Positions 1 through 10,880 of a stretch of DNA of 64,000 nt are shown piece after piece (position 1 is the first letter of the stretch; each line of letters opens with the position of its first letter). The notes under the pieces are model-generated. The model saw only the letters and a list, made by a program, of their open reading frames with translations. It searched no databases and had not been told where the DNA came from. This DNA comes from Aspidapion aeneum (taxonomy: Eukaryota; Arthropoda; Insecta; Coleoptera; Brentidae), in the NCBI GenBank assembly GCA_963576565.1, contig OY755039.1, positions 72,062,771 through 72,126,770 of the forward strand. Reading direction: 5' to 3'. The position numbers and the translations under genes are program-made.

Positions 1-73
1 GTTTTTGACACACATCCCGTTATCCGATTTGTATGAAATTCGGTGAACATATAGTGATCCGATGACAATATAT
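1..73 (-). repeat. 129-bp satellite, partial unit
   Basis: The window opens inside a satellite unit that matches the units at 7545-8415 in the same orientation (ATCCGATTT, ATGAAATT, GTGATCCGATGACAATA). It is cut at its right end by the BEL/Pao insertion at 74. The array continues at 7540, after the 5-bp target duplication. Confidence 0.85.
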
Positions 74-890
74 TGTCTCACTCCGATAGCTCAAAAAATT
101 GTGGTTTACCTAGTGGACTGTATTTATACAAGTCCTTCGCTTTCATTTGAAGGGTATAGGAACGCACGCGAAATCGTACCTTTCTGAAGTGAAATTTAAT
201 TGAGACATAAAAAGAATATTGGTATATGTTGACTATTTAAGAGCGAAATAATAGAAAAATATTAATGATGCGATCTTATAGGAGAGGGACTTACCGGTGA
301 TGTCTTGATCTCTTCCAACTGGTGCACCAGATTCGCCAGAAGTCTTCTATAGCGGTCCAGCACTCCCGAGTTTCAATGTTTGGAGTTTTAGAGGAATTTA
401 ATGGTTTTTAGAGTTCACCATTTTTTATAAAAGCGTTGATCGTTCAAAATATTCCGATCGAGAGCGTGTCTGTATTGCGACTCACTTTTAGGTTCTGTCT
501 TGTTTTTGCGGCGTGTTTCTTCGCCCTCTATAGGAAAATCGCATCACTTCTAATAAAAAGAATTTAGAATTCTAATTTTATTAAAAAGAATAAAAACGCG
601 ATTTAAATTAAAATATGCAGAGGGCGGTAGTAATATGAGGATTGAATTAAAATTAGAAATATATTATTAAATGCGTTTGGAATTTAAATATTAAACTATG
701 CCAAATTGATAGTTTATAGCTAGTTTGTAAGTTTTAAATTTAACTTAACCTATTGAGTAAAACTACAACCCAATTATACCCAATTGTAACCCAAAATATG
801 AGTTTTAAAAATAAAAATAAAATGTTCTGAAAAAATAATAAAAATTAGATTAAAAGAAAAAAAAAAAAGGTTTTTTGCGAAACCGAAACA
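74..890 (-). repeat. BEL/Pao 1 3' LTR
   Basis: An 817-bp direct repeat of 6724-7539 with TG...CA termini. It lies downstream of the integrase end of the pol frame on the minus strand. The sequence just inside it (891-910) is GC-rich rather than a clean polypurine tract. Confidence 0.95.
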
Positions 891-908
891 TACTGGCGGC
901 CGAAAATG

Positions 909-3900
909 CTATGCATTTTCCAAGGGGCCAATAGGTAAAGGACACAGTTTAGAGATTGGTCTCTTTAACAAACTATCCTTGGTTTTGACAGAGGCTACTC
1001 GATTTATCCCATCCTTACCGGGAAAAATTTCAACCACTCTGCCGAGTTGCCACTGAAGGGGCGGTAATAAATCGTTTTTAATTATGACTAAGCGTCCAAC
1101 TTCAGGAGTTGAAGTGGGTTCCAACCACTTACTCCGTTGTTGTAGAGTATGGAGATACTCTTGTTGCCAGCGTCTCCAAAAATCTTGGTGGATTCGTTGG
1201 AGGAGCTGCCAACGCGTGATACGATTTATTTTAATATCAATAAAGTTTGCGTCAGGAACGGCACTTAGCGGTTCCAGAGAGAAAAAGTGACCTGGGGTCA
1301 GCGCGGAAATATCATTTGTATCGCTAGAAATTTCAGTGAGAGGACGCGAGTTTAAAATAGCTTCGATTTGACAAGTTACAGTGTATAGTTCTTCGAAAGT
1401 TAATATTTGATGTCCTATTAAGCGGATCAAGTGTTTTTTAACTGACTTGATTCCTGACTCCCAAAGTCCTCCAAAATTTGGACTATTACTCGGGATAAAA
1501 TGCCATTTAATGGGACGCGTAGAATCAAGCTGTAAAAGCTTGCGGTTAGCTGAGAAAAAGTTAGTTGCATTATCACTATACAAATCGGATACGTAGTTTC
1601 GGCGCGCAACAAATCTGCGAAGCGCAGCAATAAAACAATCAGCGGTCAAATCGCTTGCTATTTCTATATGAATGCACTTAGTACTTAGGCAAACAAACAG
1701 ACATATGTAAGCCTTCGTAGTACGATTTCCACGATGTCGACTCATGACTATATTTATTGGACCTCCGTAGTCAACACCGGTGTGCAAAAATGCTCTCAAC
1801 TGAGATACGCGGGGAAACGGTAATGAACCCATCATAGGCTGAACCGACTTAGGATTGCATTTAAAACATATTATACAAGTTGATAAAACATGTGCAATTT
1901 CGCGTTTTGCGGCAATGATCCAGTACAATTGACTAAGCAAAAAATGTACCGTCCTCACTCCTGCATGAAGATATTTTATATGGAAATGTTCGATAATCAT
2001 GAGGGTGAGTTTACTCTTGCGTGGTAATAAAATTTGATGTTTCTTGTCATATTGCAGAGAGGAGTGATGCAATCTACCCCCTACTCTGATTAAATCGTGA
2101 GGATCTAAAAATAAATTTAATTTTTGCATTGATTTGTTTAGTTTTAAGTTGTTTTTTAAAGCGTGAATTTCTTCTGAGAAATAAATTGACTGTTCATTTT
2201 TTATGAGTAAATGAATTGCGTTTGTTATTTCAACAAATGTCAGAAAATCTTCATTAATTTTTAAATTAGGCGGTTTTAAGAAAAATTTATTATTTAAAAA
2301 GCGTAAAACATAGGCTAAAACTCTACACATTTTAGAAAAATTAGAGTTTTCCATTAAAAGCGTGTCCAAAAAATTAGGAGCTGTATTTTGCGTTGCAATT
2401 AAAGTTAAATTAGGCAATGATTTCTCCTCTAAAAGAGTTTCAGGAGAGTCATTTTGTTCACAGTCTTTAGGCCAGTATTCATAAGATTTTCTTAAAAAAT
2501 CAGGGCCGTTAAAAAATAATTTGTGATTAATTAATTCGCTGGGATAAACTCCTCTTGAAGCAACATCTGCGGGGTTTTGTGACGTTGAGATGTATGACCA
2601 ATTTTTGGGTGGTACTTTATCTTGAATTTGTGTAACACGATTTTGAACGAACGTTTTCCACCTAGAAGGGTGCGCTCTTATCCAAGAAAGTGCTACTTGT
2701 GAGTCACTAAAAGCAAAAACTTGATGTATTTTCAAGCGGGACTCAAAAGTGGTTAAAACAAAGTGAACTAAATCAGCCACAAGATTACAAGCGGCTAATT
2801 CAAGTCTTGCAATACTTGTAAATTTGAGAGGAGCAACTCTAGTTTTAGAGCATAAAAGGTAAACTGATATTTCATTTTTGTAAATAACGCGTAAATATAC
2901 TATTCCGGCATAAGCTTTATTACTAGCGTCCGAAAATGCGATTATTTCAATGCGTGCATTACCAGAAAAACTATTTATAAATCTAGGCAAGCGAAAATCT
3001 TTGAGTAAGGGTAGTTCCGATTTATAACGTTCCGAAAGTCGAATAATTTCAACAGGTGCTTCGGAATCCCAGTCTAATTTAAGTTTCCAAAATTCTTGAA
3101 TTAGACATTTTATTAAAATGGTTACTGGCGCGAGCCAACCTAAAGGGTCATATATTTTAAAAATTTCAGAAAGTATATTGCGTTTGGTACATTCGCGACT
3201 CAAGGGTTCTACCGAGTAAGAAAAATAATCAGAACAAGGCTGCCATCTAAGACCTAAAATTTTAGTGGTCTCGTCCGTATCTAAAGAAAGCGCGGTTGGG
3301 TTTATATCGGGTTCAGACAAGTTTTCTAAAACTTTTTTGTTATTACTAGCCCATTTATGAAGCTTAAAGCCTCCAGAGTTAAGCAAACAAGATAGCTCTT
3401 TTTGAAGCGAAATAGCTTCTTGTACGGAACTAGCGCCCGTTACAAAGTCATCGACAAAATTGTCAGACATTAAGACTTGAGAAGCGCGAGGAAAATTTTG
3501 TTTTTCATCTTCAGCCAATTGCTGTAAAACTCTAAGAGCTAAATAAGGAGCGGGGGTAGTACCGTATGTCACAGTTTTTAAACGATAATCGCGAATAGGT
3601 TCAGAGTTATTAGAACGCCACAGGATTCTTTGATAATCCTGGTGCTGAGGTGCAATTAAGATTCCACGAAACATTTTAGAAATGTCGCAACAAAGAGCTA
3701 CTTCGTGTAATCGAAAATTAAATAAAATGCTGCAAATGTCCTTTTGCAATTTAGGACCAGCGTAAAGAGTATCATTTAAGGAGAGGTTTTGGTTATTTGA
3801 TTGCATAACTGTACTCGCATTAAAAACGACTCGAAGCTTAGTTGATAAGCTTTCAGGGCGTTCAATATGATGATGAGGAATGTAATAACTTTTTTCTGTA

Positions 3901-3953
3901 ACTTCCCGGTTTTCGATTAATTCCATGTGATCAAGTGTTAAATAGTCTTCCAT
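909..3953 (-). CDS. BEL/Pao 1 pol: RT, RNase H, integrase
   Basis: A 1014-residue frame that continues the upstream gag-protease frame in phase, separated by one TAG (3963-3965) and three codons. Its first ATG is therefore probably an internal Met, not a native start. Domains: RT at about 35-300 with the first catalytic Asp at 90 (LCCD) and FVDD at 166-169; RNase H at about 335-470 with D342, E385, D417 and D463; integrase zinc finger H658/H663/C693/C696; integrase core D728, D794, E832; C-terminal DUF5641-like tail at about 915-1008. All catalytic residues expected of the family are present. It would copy the element RNA and insert the cDNA. The Pao-clade order RT-RNase H-integrase separates it from Copia. 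Confidence 0.95.
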   Translation of the reverse strand: MEDYLTLDHMELIENREVTEKSYYIPHHHIERPESLSTKLRVVFNASTVMQSNNQNLSLNDTLYAGPKLQKDICSILFNFRLHEVALCCDISKMFRGILIAPQHQDYQRILWRSNNSEPIRDYRLKTVTYGTTPAPYLALRVLQQLAEDEKQNFPRASQVLMSDNFVDDFVTGASSVQEAISLQKELSCLLNSGGFKLHKWASNNKKVLENLSEPDINPTALSLDTDETTKILGLRWQPCSDYFSYSVEPLSRECTKRNILSEIFKIYDPLGWLAPVTILIKCLIQEFWKLKLDWDSEAPVEIIRLSERYKSELPLLKDFRLPRFINSFSGNARIEIIAFSDASNKAYAGIVYLRVIYKNEISVYLLCSKTRVAPLKFTSIARLELAACNLVADLVHFVLTTFESRLKIHQVFAFSDSQVALSWIRAHPSRWKTFVQNRVTQIQDKVPPKNWSYISTSQNPADVASRGVYPSELINHKLFFNGPDFLRKSYEYWPKDCEQNDSPETLLEEKSLPNLTLIATQNTAPNFLDTLLMENSNFSKMCRVLAYVLRFLNNKFFLKPPNLKINEDFLTFVEITNAIHLLIKNEQSIYFSEEIHALKNNLKLNKSMQKLNLFLDPHDLIRVGGRLHHSSLQYDKKHQILLPRKSKLTLMIIEHFHIKYLHAGVRTVHFLLSQLYWIIAAKREIAHVLSTCIICFKCNPKSVQPMMGSLPFPRVSQLRAFLHTGVDYGGPINIVMSRHRGNRTTKAYICLFVCLSTKCIHIEIASDLTADCFIAALRRFVARRNYVSDLYSDNATNFFSANRKLLQLDSTRPIKWHFIPSNSPNFGGLWESGIKSVKKHLIRLIGHQILTFEELYTVTCQIEAILNSRPLTEISSDTNDISALTPGHFFSLEPLSAVPDANFIDIKINRITRWQLLQRIHQDFWRRWQQEYLHTLQQRSKWLEPTSTPEVGRLVIIKNDLLPPLQWQLGRVVEIFPGKDGINRVASVKTKDSLLKRPISKLCPLPIGPLENA

Positions 3954-3962
3954 AAAATTGGA

Positions 3963-6209
3963 CTATTTTTTATAAGTTTCCGGCATTTTTATTAACCTTC
4001 TTTCTAGCGAGAGAAACCTCTTTAGCGCAAGATCACGACTATTTGGAAAAATCGGTTCAATATTATCGCGAAAAGGAAGAGTTACAGTATAGCGGCCTTC
4101 ATCATTACGAGATACCGTATTTTGAAATATTTTTTCACACATATCATCTTGAGGTGAAAGAATACGTTTCGTTTCAGGGATATTTTCTATTTCCCAAAAT
4201 TTTATAAGCGAATCATTTAGCATTTTATTTGAAATTTGACAAAAAAATGATTGTGAAATTTGCTGCGTAGCGAGAGAATTAACTTTTCCCATTAAAATAT
4301 ATCCAAAAATGGTATTTAGCGCAATCGGTTCCTGATTATTTCCAAAAATTCGTCCATCTTGAATTATATAAGGAAACAAATCAGCTCCGATTAAAATGTC
4401 AATAGCTCCCGGTCTATAAAAGTTCGGGTCCGCGAGGTTCAAATTTTTAACTATTTTCCAGTCATTTATTTTAATCTCACTGCTAGGAACTGAAGAGCAT
4501 ATTTGCGGCAAAATTATAGTATTAACCGATAAAGTTTGCGTGTCATTACAAGGCCTGATAATTAAATTTACAGAACCCAATTTTGACTGTAAATGTGTGT
4601 CACCAATCCCCTGGACTTCAGTAGTCACGTATACGCGGGGTAACCCTAATTTATTTGCACATTTCAAGGATAAAAATGAGAGCTGCGACCCAGTATCCAA
4701 AACTCCCCTAACAGTCTGAAAATTTCCCCTAACATCTTTGATTTCAAAAATCGCGGTTGATAAAAGTACAGCGGAATTATTCATATAAGACGAATAGCAT
4801 GCACCACCGTTATTTTGGAAATTTTCGACCGTTGGTTGTTGCTGTATGCGCGCTTCGCTGCTGGACGTCGCGACGCCTGAAATTGTTTCAGTGGCAGTGG
4901 GTGCGTTTATATCGAGAGTATTAAAGTGACAAGAACTGTGGTGTCGTTTCCGGCAAAATCGACATGAATGTGTGCTTTTGCATTGGAAAGTGCGATGCAT
5001 ATTAGAAGTACAATTTATGCACCATTTTTTATCCTTCAGAAAATTAAATCTTTCTTGAGGAGACTTAGAAACGTAATTTGGACATAAACTTAAAGCGTGA
5101 TCGCTTGAGCAAATAGGGCATTTTAATTTTTGAGGGGTTTGATTTTGCGGCGAATTATTTGTACCAAAAAAGGCACGTGGAGATTGTCGCGTGTTATATT
5201 GATGCGTGGATTGCGTTTTAAAATTATTATTTTGCGATTTTGCGGGTTTATTTCTAAGAGAAACTTCCATATTAAATGAGGAACTAGCGTTTACAGTAAA
5301 AAGAGCGTTGCAATGTTGATCAAAGAAATTGTAGATACTCCTATAGGAAGGAATTTCCGTAGTTTTTCCGTGAAAAACTTCAAAGCGGGTTTGAATATTA
5401 TGGTCAACCGATTTAAGCAGTTTTTGCGCTAAAATAAAATCCCAAAAATCAGGTTCTAAACCAACTGTTTTAAGAGCCTCGAGATTTTTTGTAAAAATAT
5501 CAAGTAGATTTCTGAGAGCTAAAGGGTCTTCAGAATTAACTTTTGGAGCGTTTTCAATGGCATTCCAATATGTTTGGGCTAAGAGGCGATCATTTTTATA
5601 GCGTTTTACTAATTGTTCAAAAGCAATAGGATAATTCGCGTCTGAGAGGGGTAATTGAGTGACCAATTCTTTTGGAGGACCTTCCAAATTTGTAACAAGC
5701 AAAGAGTATTTTTGCATATTTGGAATATTTGGATTGTCGTGAATCAAGCTTTTAAACAAATCATAAAAAGCTGGAAATTGATTCAATTCTCCATTAAATT
5801 TAATTAAATCGATCCTCGGTAAATGATAAGACATATTGTCATTTTGTTGCGAACCACCCGGAGAATGTGGATTCATGGTAAGACGGCGATTGCCACTAGA
5901 AGCCTGTGCAGAAGTTTGAAAAAGATCATTAAAAATTTCTTGAATTTGCGTGACACTTTTCTGAAAATCGTGAAGTTTTTTCCTAGCTGATTCGACTTCA
6001 TTTTTATCAGCAAAAATTTCATTTAGCAAAGTAGAATGCTTTTTTGAAAACTCCGCGCGAATATCTTCAAGTTCTTCAAAGCGAATTTTAAAAGTATTAC
6101 GTTTTGTGGCGTCAGTTTTAGCTTCTAGGGCTACTGCTAAAATTTCATTAACATTGGATTCCTCCATATCTCGAAAAACTTTAATTTTCTTGATTTTCTC
6201 AGCTGCCAT
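3963..6209 (-). CDS. BEL/Pao 1 gag and aspartic protease
   Basis: A 748-residue frame with a good ATG at 6209. Residues about 20-95 are charged and helical, 127-310 match the DUF1759-type gag region of BEL elements, and three Cys/His knuckles follow (C364-C376 as CX2CX3HX4C, C397-C410, C416 onward). A DUF1758-type aspartic protease carries DTG at 505-507. The frame ends at a TAG (3963-3965) just after the protease-to-RT linker. Pol resumes in the same frame with no other lesion, so this is one polyprotein with a single nonsense codon or, less likely, a readthrough site. The sister element at 46796-52087 is open through the equivalent point. Confidence 0.93.
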   Translation of the reverse strand: MAAEKIKKIKVFRDMEESNVNEILAVALEAKTDATKRNTFKIRFEELEDIRAEFSKKHSTLLNEIFADKNEVESARKKLHDFQKSVTQIQEIFNDLFQTSAQASSGNRRLTMNPHSPGGSQQNDNMSYHLPRIDLIKFNGELNQFPAFYDLFKSLIHDNPNIPNMQKYSLLVTNLEGPPKELVTQLPLSDANYPIAFEQLVKRYKNDRLLAQTYWNAIENAPKVNSEDPLALRNLLDIFTKNLEALKTVGLEPDFWDFILAQKLLKSVDHNIQTRFEVFHGKTTEIPSYRSIYNFFDQHCNALFTVNASSSFNMEVSLRNKPAKSQNNNFKTQSTHQYNTRQSPRAFFGTNNSPQNQTPQKLKCPICSSDHALSLCPNYVSKSPQERFNFLKDKKWCINCTSNMHRTFQCKSTHSCRFCRKRHHSSCHFNTLDINAPTATETISGVATSSSEARIQQQPTVENFQNNGGACYSSYMNNSAVLLSTAIFEIKDVRGNFQTVRGVLDTGSQLSFLSLKCANKLGLPRVYVTTEVQGIGDTHLQSKLGSVNLIIRPCNDTQTLSVNTIILPQICSSVPSSEIKINDWKIVKNLNLADPNFYRPGAIDILIGADLFPYIIQDGRIFGNNQEPIALNTIFGYILMGKVNSLATQQISQSFFCQISNKMLNDSLIKFWEIENIPETKRILSPQDDMCEKIFQNTVSRNDEGRYTVTLPFRDNIEPIFPNSRDLALKRFLSLERRLIKMPETYKK

Positions 6210-6723
6210 TTTGTATTATAATAAAAGCGTATATTAAAAGCGAATATCAAAAGCGTTTATAAAAAGCGTTTATAAAAAGCGTTTATTAAAATTAAACTGT
6301 AAATCAAAGCTATTTTAAAAGCGAAGATAATTTAAAAATATTTTTATAATTTTTTTAAAAATATTTATAGAAGCGATATAAACGTAGTCATTTTTTCAGT
6401 ATACCACTGAAAGAATTCCTGAAAATATATGCGTTTATGTGTATAGCGAGGTGACCTCAGATCAGTGATCCAAAACAACCGAATAAACCTTTTTTGTTAA
6501 AGTGTCGAGACCAAGGATTTTATAAAAAAAAAACTGATATGGCGATACCTACTACACGAGCAGTAAATAAATTTATATTTTTATATTTTAAGATTTAAAA
6601 ATTCTTGTAAAAAACAGTCCTCATGTTATTACCAATATTACCTGCGTTTCACTTTAGAAAGGATGATTTTTTAATTTCAAATTAATAAAAATCAAAATCC
6701 GGCGATCGAAGTGATCAAAAATA
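6210..6723 (-). other. BEL/Pao 1 5' leader with short tandem repeat
   Basis: Untranslated leader between the 5' LTR and the gag ATG. Positions 6224-6292 hold about five imperfect 12-14-bp units of the type AAAAGCGTTTATA, directly upstream of the start codon. Next to the LTR, 6690-6722 resembles the same position in BEL/Pao 2 (shared TTTTTGATC and CCGGATTT on the minus strand), so the conserved block may include the primer site. I could not match it to a tRNA. Confidence 0.7.
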
Positions 6724-7539
6724 TGTCTCACTCCGATAGGTCAAAAAATTGTGGTTTACCTAGTGGACTGTATTTATACAAGTCCTTCGCTTTCATTTGA
6801 AGGGTATAGGAACGCACGCGAAATCGTACCTTTCTGAAGTGAAATTTAATTGAGACATAAAAAGAATATTGGTATATGTTGACTATTTAAGAGCGAAATA
6901 ATAGAAAAATATTAATGATGCGATCTTATAGGAGAGGGACTTACCGGTGATGTCTTGATCTCTTCCAACTGGTGCACCAGATTCGCCAGAAGTCTTCTAT
7001 AGCGGTCCAGCACTCCCGAGTTTCAATGTTTGGAGTTTTAGAGGAATTTAATGGTTTTTAGAGTTCACCATTTTTTATAAAAGCGTTGATCGTTCAAAAT
7101 ATTCCGATCGAGAGCGTGTCTGTATTGCGACTCACTTTTAGGTTCTGTCTTGTTTTTGCGGCGTGTTTCTTCGCCCTCTATAGGAAAATCGCATCACTTC
7201 TAATAAAAAGAATTTAGAATTCTAATTTTATTAAAAAGAATAAAAACGCGATTTAAATTAAAATATGCAGAGGGCGGTAGTAATATGAGGATTGAATTAA
7301 AATTAGAAATATATTATTAAATGCGTTTGGAATTTAAATATTAAACTATGCCAAATTGATAGTTTATAGCTAGTTTGTAAGTTTTAAATTTAACTTAACC
7401 TATTGAGTAAAACTACAACCCAATTATACCCAATTGTAACCCAAAATATGAGTTTTAAAAATAAAAATAAAATGTTCTGAAAAAATAATAAAAATTAGAT
7501 TAAAAGAAAAAAAAAAAGGTTTTTTGCGAAACCGAAACA
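6724..7539 (-). repeat. BEL/Pao 1 5' LTR
   Basis: An 816-bp copy of 74-890 with TG...CA ends. On the minus strand this is the upstream LTR and should carry the promoter. It is followed by TATAT, the target duplication, and then the satellite resumes. Confidence 0.95.
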
Positions 7540-8415
7540 TATATTATTAAGAAAAAAATATCCTCCCACCTCTACCCCCACCCCCTTTCATAGAAAAATG
7601 AGTTTTTGACACATTTCCCATTATCCGATTTGGATGAAACTTGGTATTCACATAGTGGTCTGATGACAATACAACACTAAGAAAAAAATATCCTCCCACC
7701 CCTACCCCCACCCCTTCTATAGAAAAATGTGTTTTTGACACACTTCCCGTTATCCGATTTGGATAAAATTTGGTATACACATAGTGGTCCGATGATAATA
7801 CAATATTAAGAGAAAATATCCTCCCACCTCTACCCCCACCCCCTTTCATAGAAAAATGAGTTTTTGACACACTTCCCATTAATCGATTTGGATGAAATTT
7901 GGTATTCACATAGTGGTCCGATGACAATACAACATTTAAAAAAATATCCTCCCACCCCTACCCCCACCCCCTTCCATGGAAAATGCGTTTTTAACACCCT
8001 TCTCATTATCCGATTTGGATGAAATTTGGTATACATATAGTGGTCCAATGACAATACAACATTGAAAAAACAAATCCTACCACTCCTACCCCCACCCTCA
8101 TCTATAGAAAAATGCGTTTTTGACACACTTCCCATTATCCGATTTGGATGAAATTTGGTATACATATAGTGGTCCGATAACAATACAACAATAATGAAAA
8201 AATGTCCTCCCACCCCTACCCCCCACCCCCTTCCATAAAAAACGCGTTTTTGACACACTTCACTTCAAATGACTTTTATAAAATTTGGTATATGCATAAA
8301 GGTCCGATGGCAATACAGCCCAAACAAAAAATATATTTCTACCTCTACCCCCACCCTCTCCTTCCCCCAATAGAAAAATGAGTTTCCAAACAACTTACGA
8401 TCAGCGATTTCATTA
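7540..8415 (-). repeat. 129-bp satellite array, left arm
   Basis: About six and a half tandem units with spacing 127-130 bp, judged from the recurring TTATCCGATTTGGATG at 7621, 7750, 7879, 8006 and 8135. Each unit holds ATGAAATTTGGTA, a GGTCCGATGACAATAC block and a C-rich CCTACCCCCACCCC tract. The rightmost unit (8260-8415) is degenerate. The short frames seen here are by-products of the repeat and I do not call them genes. Confidence 0.93.
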
Positions 8416-8919
8416 TAATCTAGAATAAACTCTTCTTTATTTATTTACCTCTGCATTTTTCTGCTAGATTGATTCTTGCAAATAGTAATATTTAATTGAT
8501 ACGGATATCTTATCGTGCTAACATCTTCAAAATTTCCATCAGTCGGCCATCGCTTTTATTATTATGATAATATTAGACTGTTAGAAAATTATTTTTTAAT
8601 TTTTAGTGCATTTTATAAAAGCTTGTGACTTAAAAAAATTTTTTTACTAATTTATTTGAAATCTGTTTTTGTAAGTAAAGTTAAATCCATTAAGTCGACT
8701 GTTGAATCTTGGTAGTTGTAGTGTTTGGTAACCGGGTAATACTACAATTTACGTTTTTAATTACAACAATGGCGGATCGAAAAATCAAAATGCTTGAGGT
8801 CATTTACGAAAATTTTTACTCAAACTTAAAAAAATCAAAATGGCGGATCCAAAATGGCAGATTTTTTATTTACTAACCGATTTGTCTCAAACTTGAAATA
8901 TTACATTACTTGTTACACT
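8416..8919. other. Spacer between inverted satellite arms
   Basis: About 500 bp of AT-rich sequence separating two satellite arrays of opposite orientation. It contains two short related pieces (ATGGCGGATC near 8769 and 8833). No open frame or known repeat is recognised. Confidence 0.6.
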
Positions 8920-10400
8920 ATATGTATACCAAATTTCATCCAAATCGGATAATGGGAAGGGTGTCAAAAACGCATTTTCTATGGAAGGGGGTGGGGGTAG
9001 GGGTGGGATGGATATTTTTTTTTAATGTTGTATTATCATCGGACCACTATGTGAATACCAAATTTCATCCAAATCGGATAATGGGAAGTGTGTCAAAAAC
9101 TCATTTTTCTATGAAAGGAGGTGGGGGTAGAGGTGGGAGGATATTTTTTTCTTAATATTGTATTGTCATCGGATCACTATATGTATACCAAATTTCATCC
9201 AAATCGGATAATGGGAAGTGTGTCAAAAACGCATTTTTCTATAGATGAGGGTGGGGGTAGGAGTGGTAGGATTTTTTTTTCAATATTATATTGTTATCGG
9301 ACCACTATATATATACCAAATTTCATCCAAATCGGATAATGGGAAGGGTGTCAAAAACGCATTTTCTATGGAAGGGGGTGGCGGTAGGGGTGGTAGGATA
9401 TTTTTTTTTATTGTTGTATTGTCATCGGACCACAACGTGAATACCAAATTTCATCCAAATCGGATAATGGGAAGTGTGTCAAAAACTCATTTTTCTATTA
9501 AAGGGGGTGGGGGTAGAGGTGGGAGGATATTTTTTTCTTAATAAAGTATTGTCATCGGTTCACTATATGTATACCAAATTTCATTCAAATCGGATAATGG
9601 GAAGTGTGTCAAAAACGCATTTTTCTATAGATGATGGTGGGGGTAGGAGTGGTAGGATTTTTTTTTTCAATATTATATTGTCATCGGACCCCTATATGTA
9701 TACCAAATTTCATCCAAATCGGATAATGGGAAGGGTGTCAAAAACGCATTTTCTATGGAAGGGGGTGGGGGCAGGGGTGGGAGGATATATTTTTTTAATG
9801 TTGTATTGTCATCGGACCACAACGTGAATACCAAATTTCATCCAAATCGGATAATGGGAAGTGTGTCAAAAACTCATTTTTCTATTAAAGGGGGTGGGGG
9901 TAGAGGTGGGAGGAGGATATTTTTTTCTTAATATTGTATTGTCATCGGATCACTATATGTATACCAAATTTCATCCAAATCGGATAACGGGATGTGTGTC
10001 AAAAACAAATTTTTCTATGGAAGGGGGTGGGGGTAGGGGTGGGAGGATATTTTTTTAAAATGTTGTATTGTCATCGGACCACTATATATATACCAAATTT
10101 CATCCAAATCGGATAACGGGATGTGTGTCAAAAACAAATTTTTCTATGGAAGGGGGTGGGGGTAGGGGTGGGAGGATATTTTTTTCTTATTGTTGTATTA
10201 TCATCGGACCACTATGTGTATACCAAATTTTATCCAAATCGGATAACGGGAAGTGTGTCAAAAACACATTTTTCTATAGAAGGGGTGGGGGTAGGGGTGG
10301 AAGGATATATTTTTTTAATGTTGTATTGTCATGGGACCACTACGTGTGTACCAAATTTCATCCAAATCGGATAATGATAAGTGTGTTAAAAACGCTTCGC
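8920..10400 (+). repeat. 129-bp satellite array, right arm (inverted)
   Basis: Twelve tandem units, mostly 127-131 bp apart (TACCAAATTTCATCCAAATC recurring from 8937 to 10348), are the reverse complement of the units at 7545-8415. The G-rich tract GGGGGTGGGGGTAGGGG is now on the + strand. Units alternate between slightly different variants, for example GATGAGGGTGGGGG versus GGAAGGGGGTGGGGG types, which suggests multi-unit amplification. The last unit breaks off near 10397. Confidence 0.93.
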
Positions 10401-10507
10401 AAGATTTGATAGATAGTTAGTTAGTAAAGGATTTTTTAAAGATATTTTTATATAAATAAAATATTTTATTTTTCATCTACACATTTTATCAAAAAAAAAA
10501 TTTTTAG

Positions 10508-10600
10508 TCCGGCGCCGAGTTGGCCGGCGCCCAGTTGGCGGCGCCGAGTTGGCCCGGCGCCCAGTTGGCCCGGCGCCCAGTTGGCGGCGCCCAGTTGTCC
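10508..10600 (+). repeat. GC-rich minisatellite (GGCGCCCAGTTGG)
   Basis: Six imperfect 13-18-bp units built on GGCGCCNAGTTGGC. The tract is strikingly GC-rich in a strongly AT-rich window and each unit contains the palindrome GGCGCC. Confidence 0.85.
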
Positions 10601-10609
10601 TAGACCGGC

Positions 10610-10880
10610 CTTTGAAGGCTGTTTAGCTTTCTAGCATTGAGTTGCCTCACTGCACTCTGCCATCATAAGAGCGCGCCGTCAAATAGGTTGCTTTCTTTTT
10701 TTCGGGATGATGAACAGGCCGTTCCTTTACACCAGTTCCCAATTATCTGGCATGCTTTTTGCATGCGTTTGCATATGGTGCGAAGGAATTTCTCCGTCAT
10801 CGGCATATCCTAGTATGTCACGTCCTACATTCCTTTCCGTCAAAGCAAATTCTGTCAATCTAATAAGGATTCAGCTAACA
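10610..10880 (-). pseudogene. Non-LTR reverse transcriptase fragment, decayed
   Basis: On the minus strand one frame reads GYADDGE, the catalytic YADD motif. After a one-base shift a second frame reads CKRMQKACQIIGNWCKGT, which resembles the segment that follows YADD in Jockey/R1-like elements (helix, then WC-K-TG). Further on, GALLWW and LQRP resemble the later C-terminal WW...LQR segment, with the sequence between them deleted. Several stops and frameshifts show that it is dead. The clade cannot be fixed from this length. Confidence 0.6.

Larger units (their letters stand above)
74..7539 (-). mobile_element. BEL/Pao LTR retrotransposon 1, inserted in satellite
   Basis: This 7,466-bp element is bounded by LTRs at 74-890 and 6724-7539 that begin TG and end CA. 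The 5-bp TATAT occurs directly outside both ends (69-73 and 7540-7544), a target duplication of the size usual for BEL/Pao. The element reads on the minus strand: 5' LTR on the right, then leader, gag, protease, RT, RNase H, integrase and 3' LTR on the left. By eye the LTRs differ by one substitution near their outer end and one A in a poly-A run, so the insertion is young. The polyprotein carries one in-frame TAG. No obvious polypurine tract or TGG-initial primer site is seen at the LTR edges. Confidence 0.95.

Noticed and set aside
7540..10400. CRISPR-like regular array
   Set aside because: Units are contiguous 129-bp repeats without unique spacers, and the genome is eukaryotic.
7547..10409. 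Glycine-rich short frames in the satellite arrays
   Set aside because: Translations of the 129-bp repeat in several frames; codon patterns follow the repeat, not a protein.
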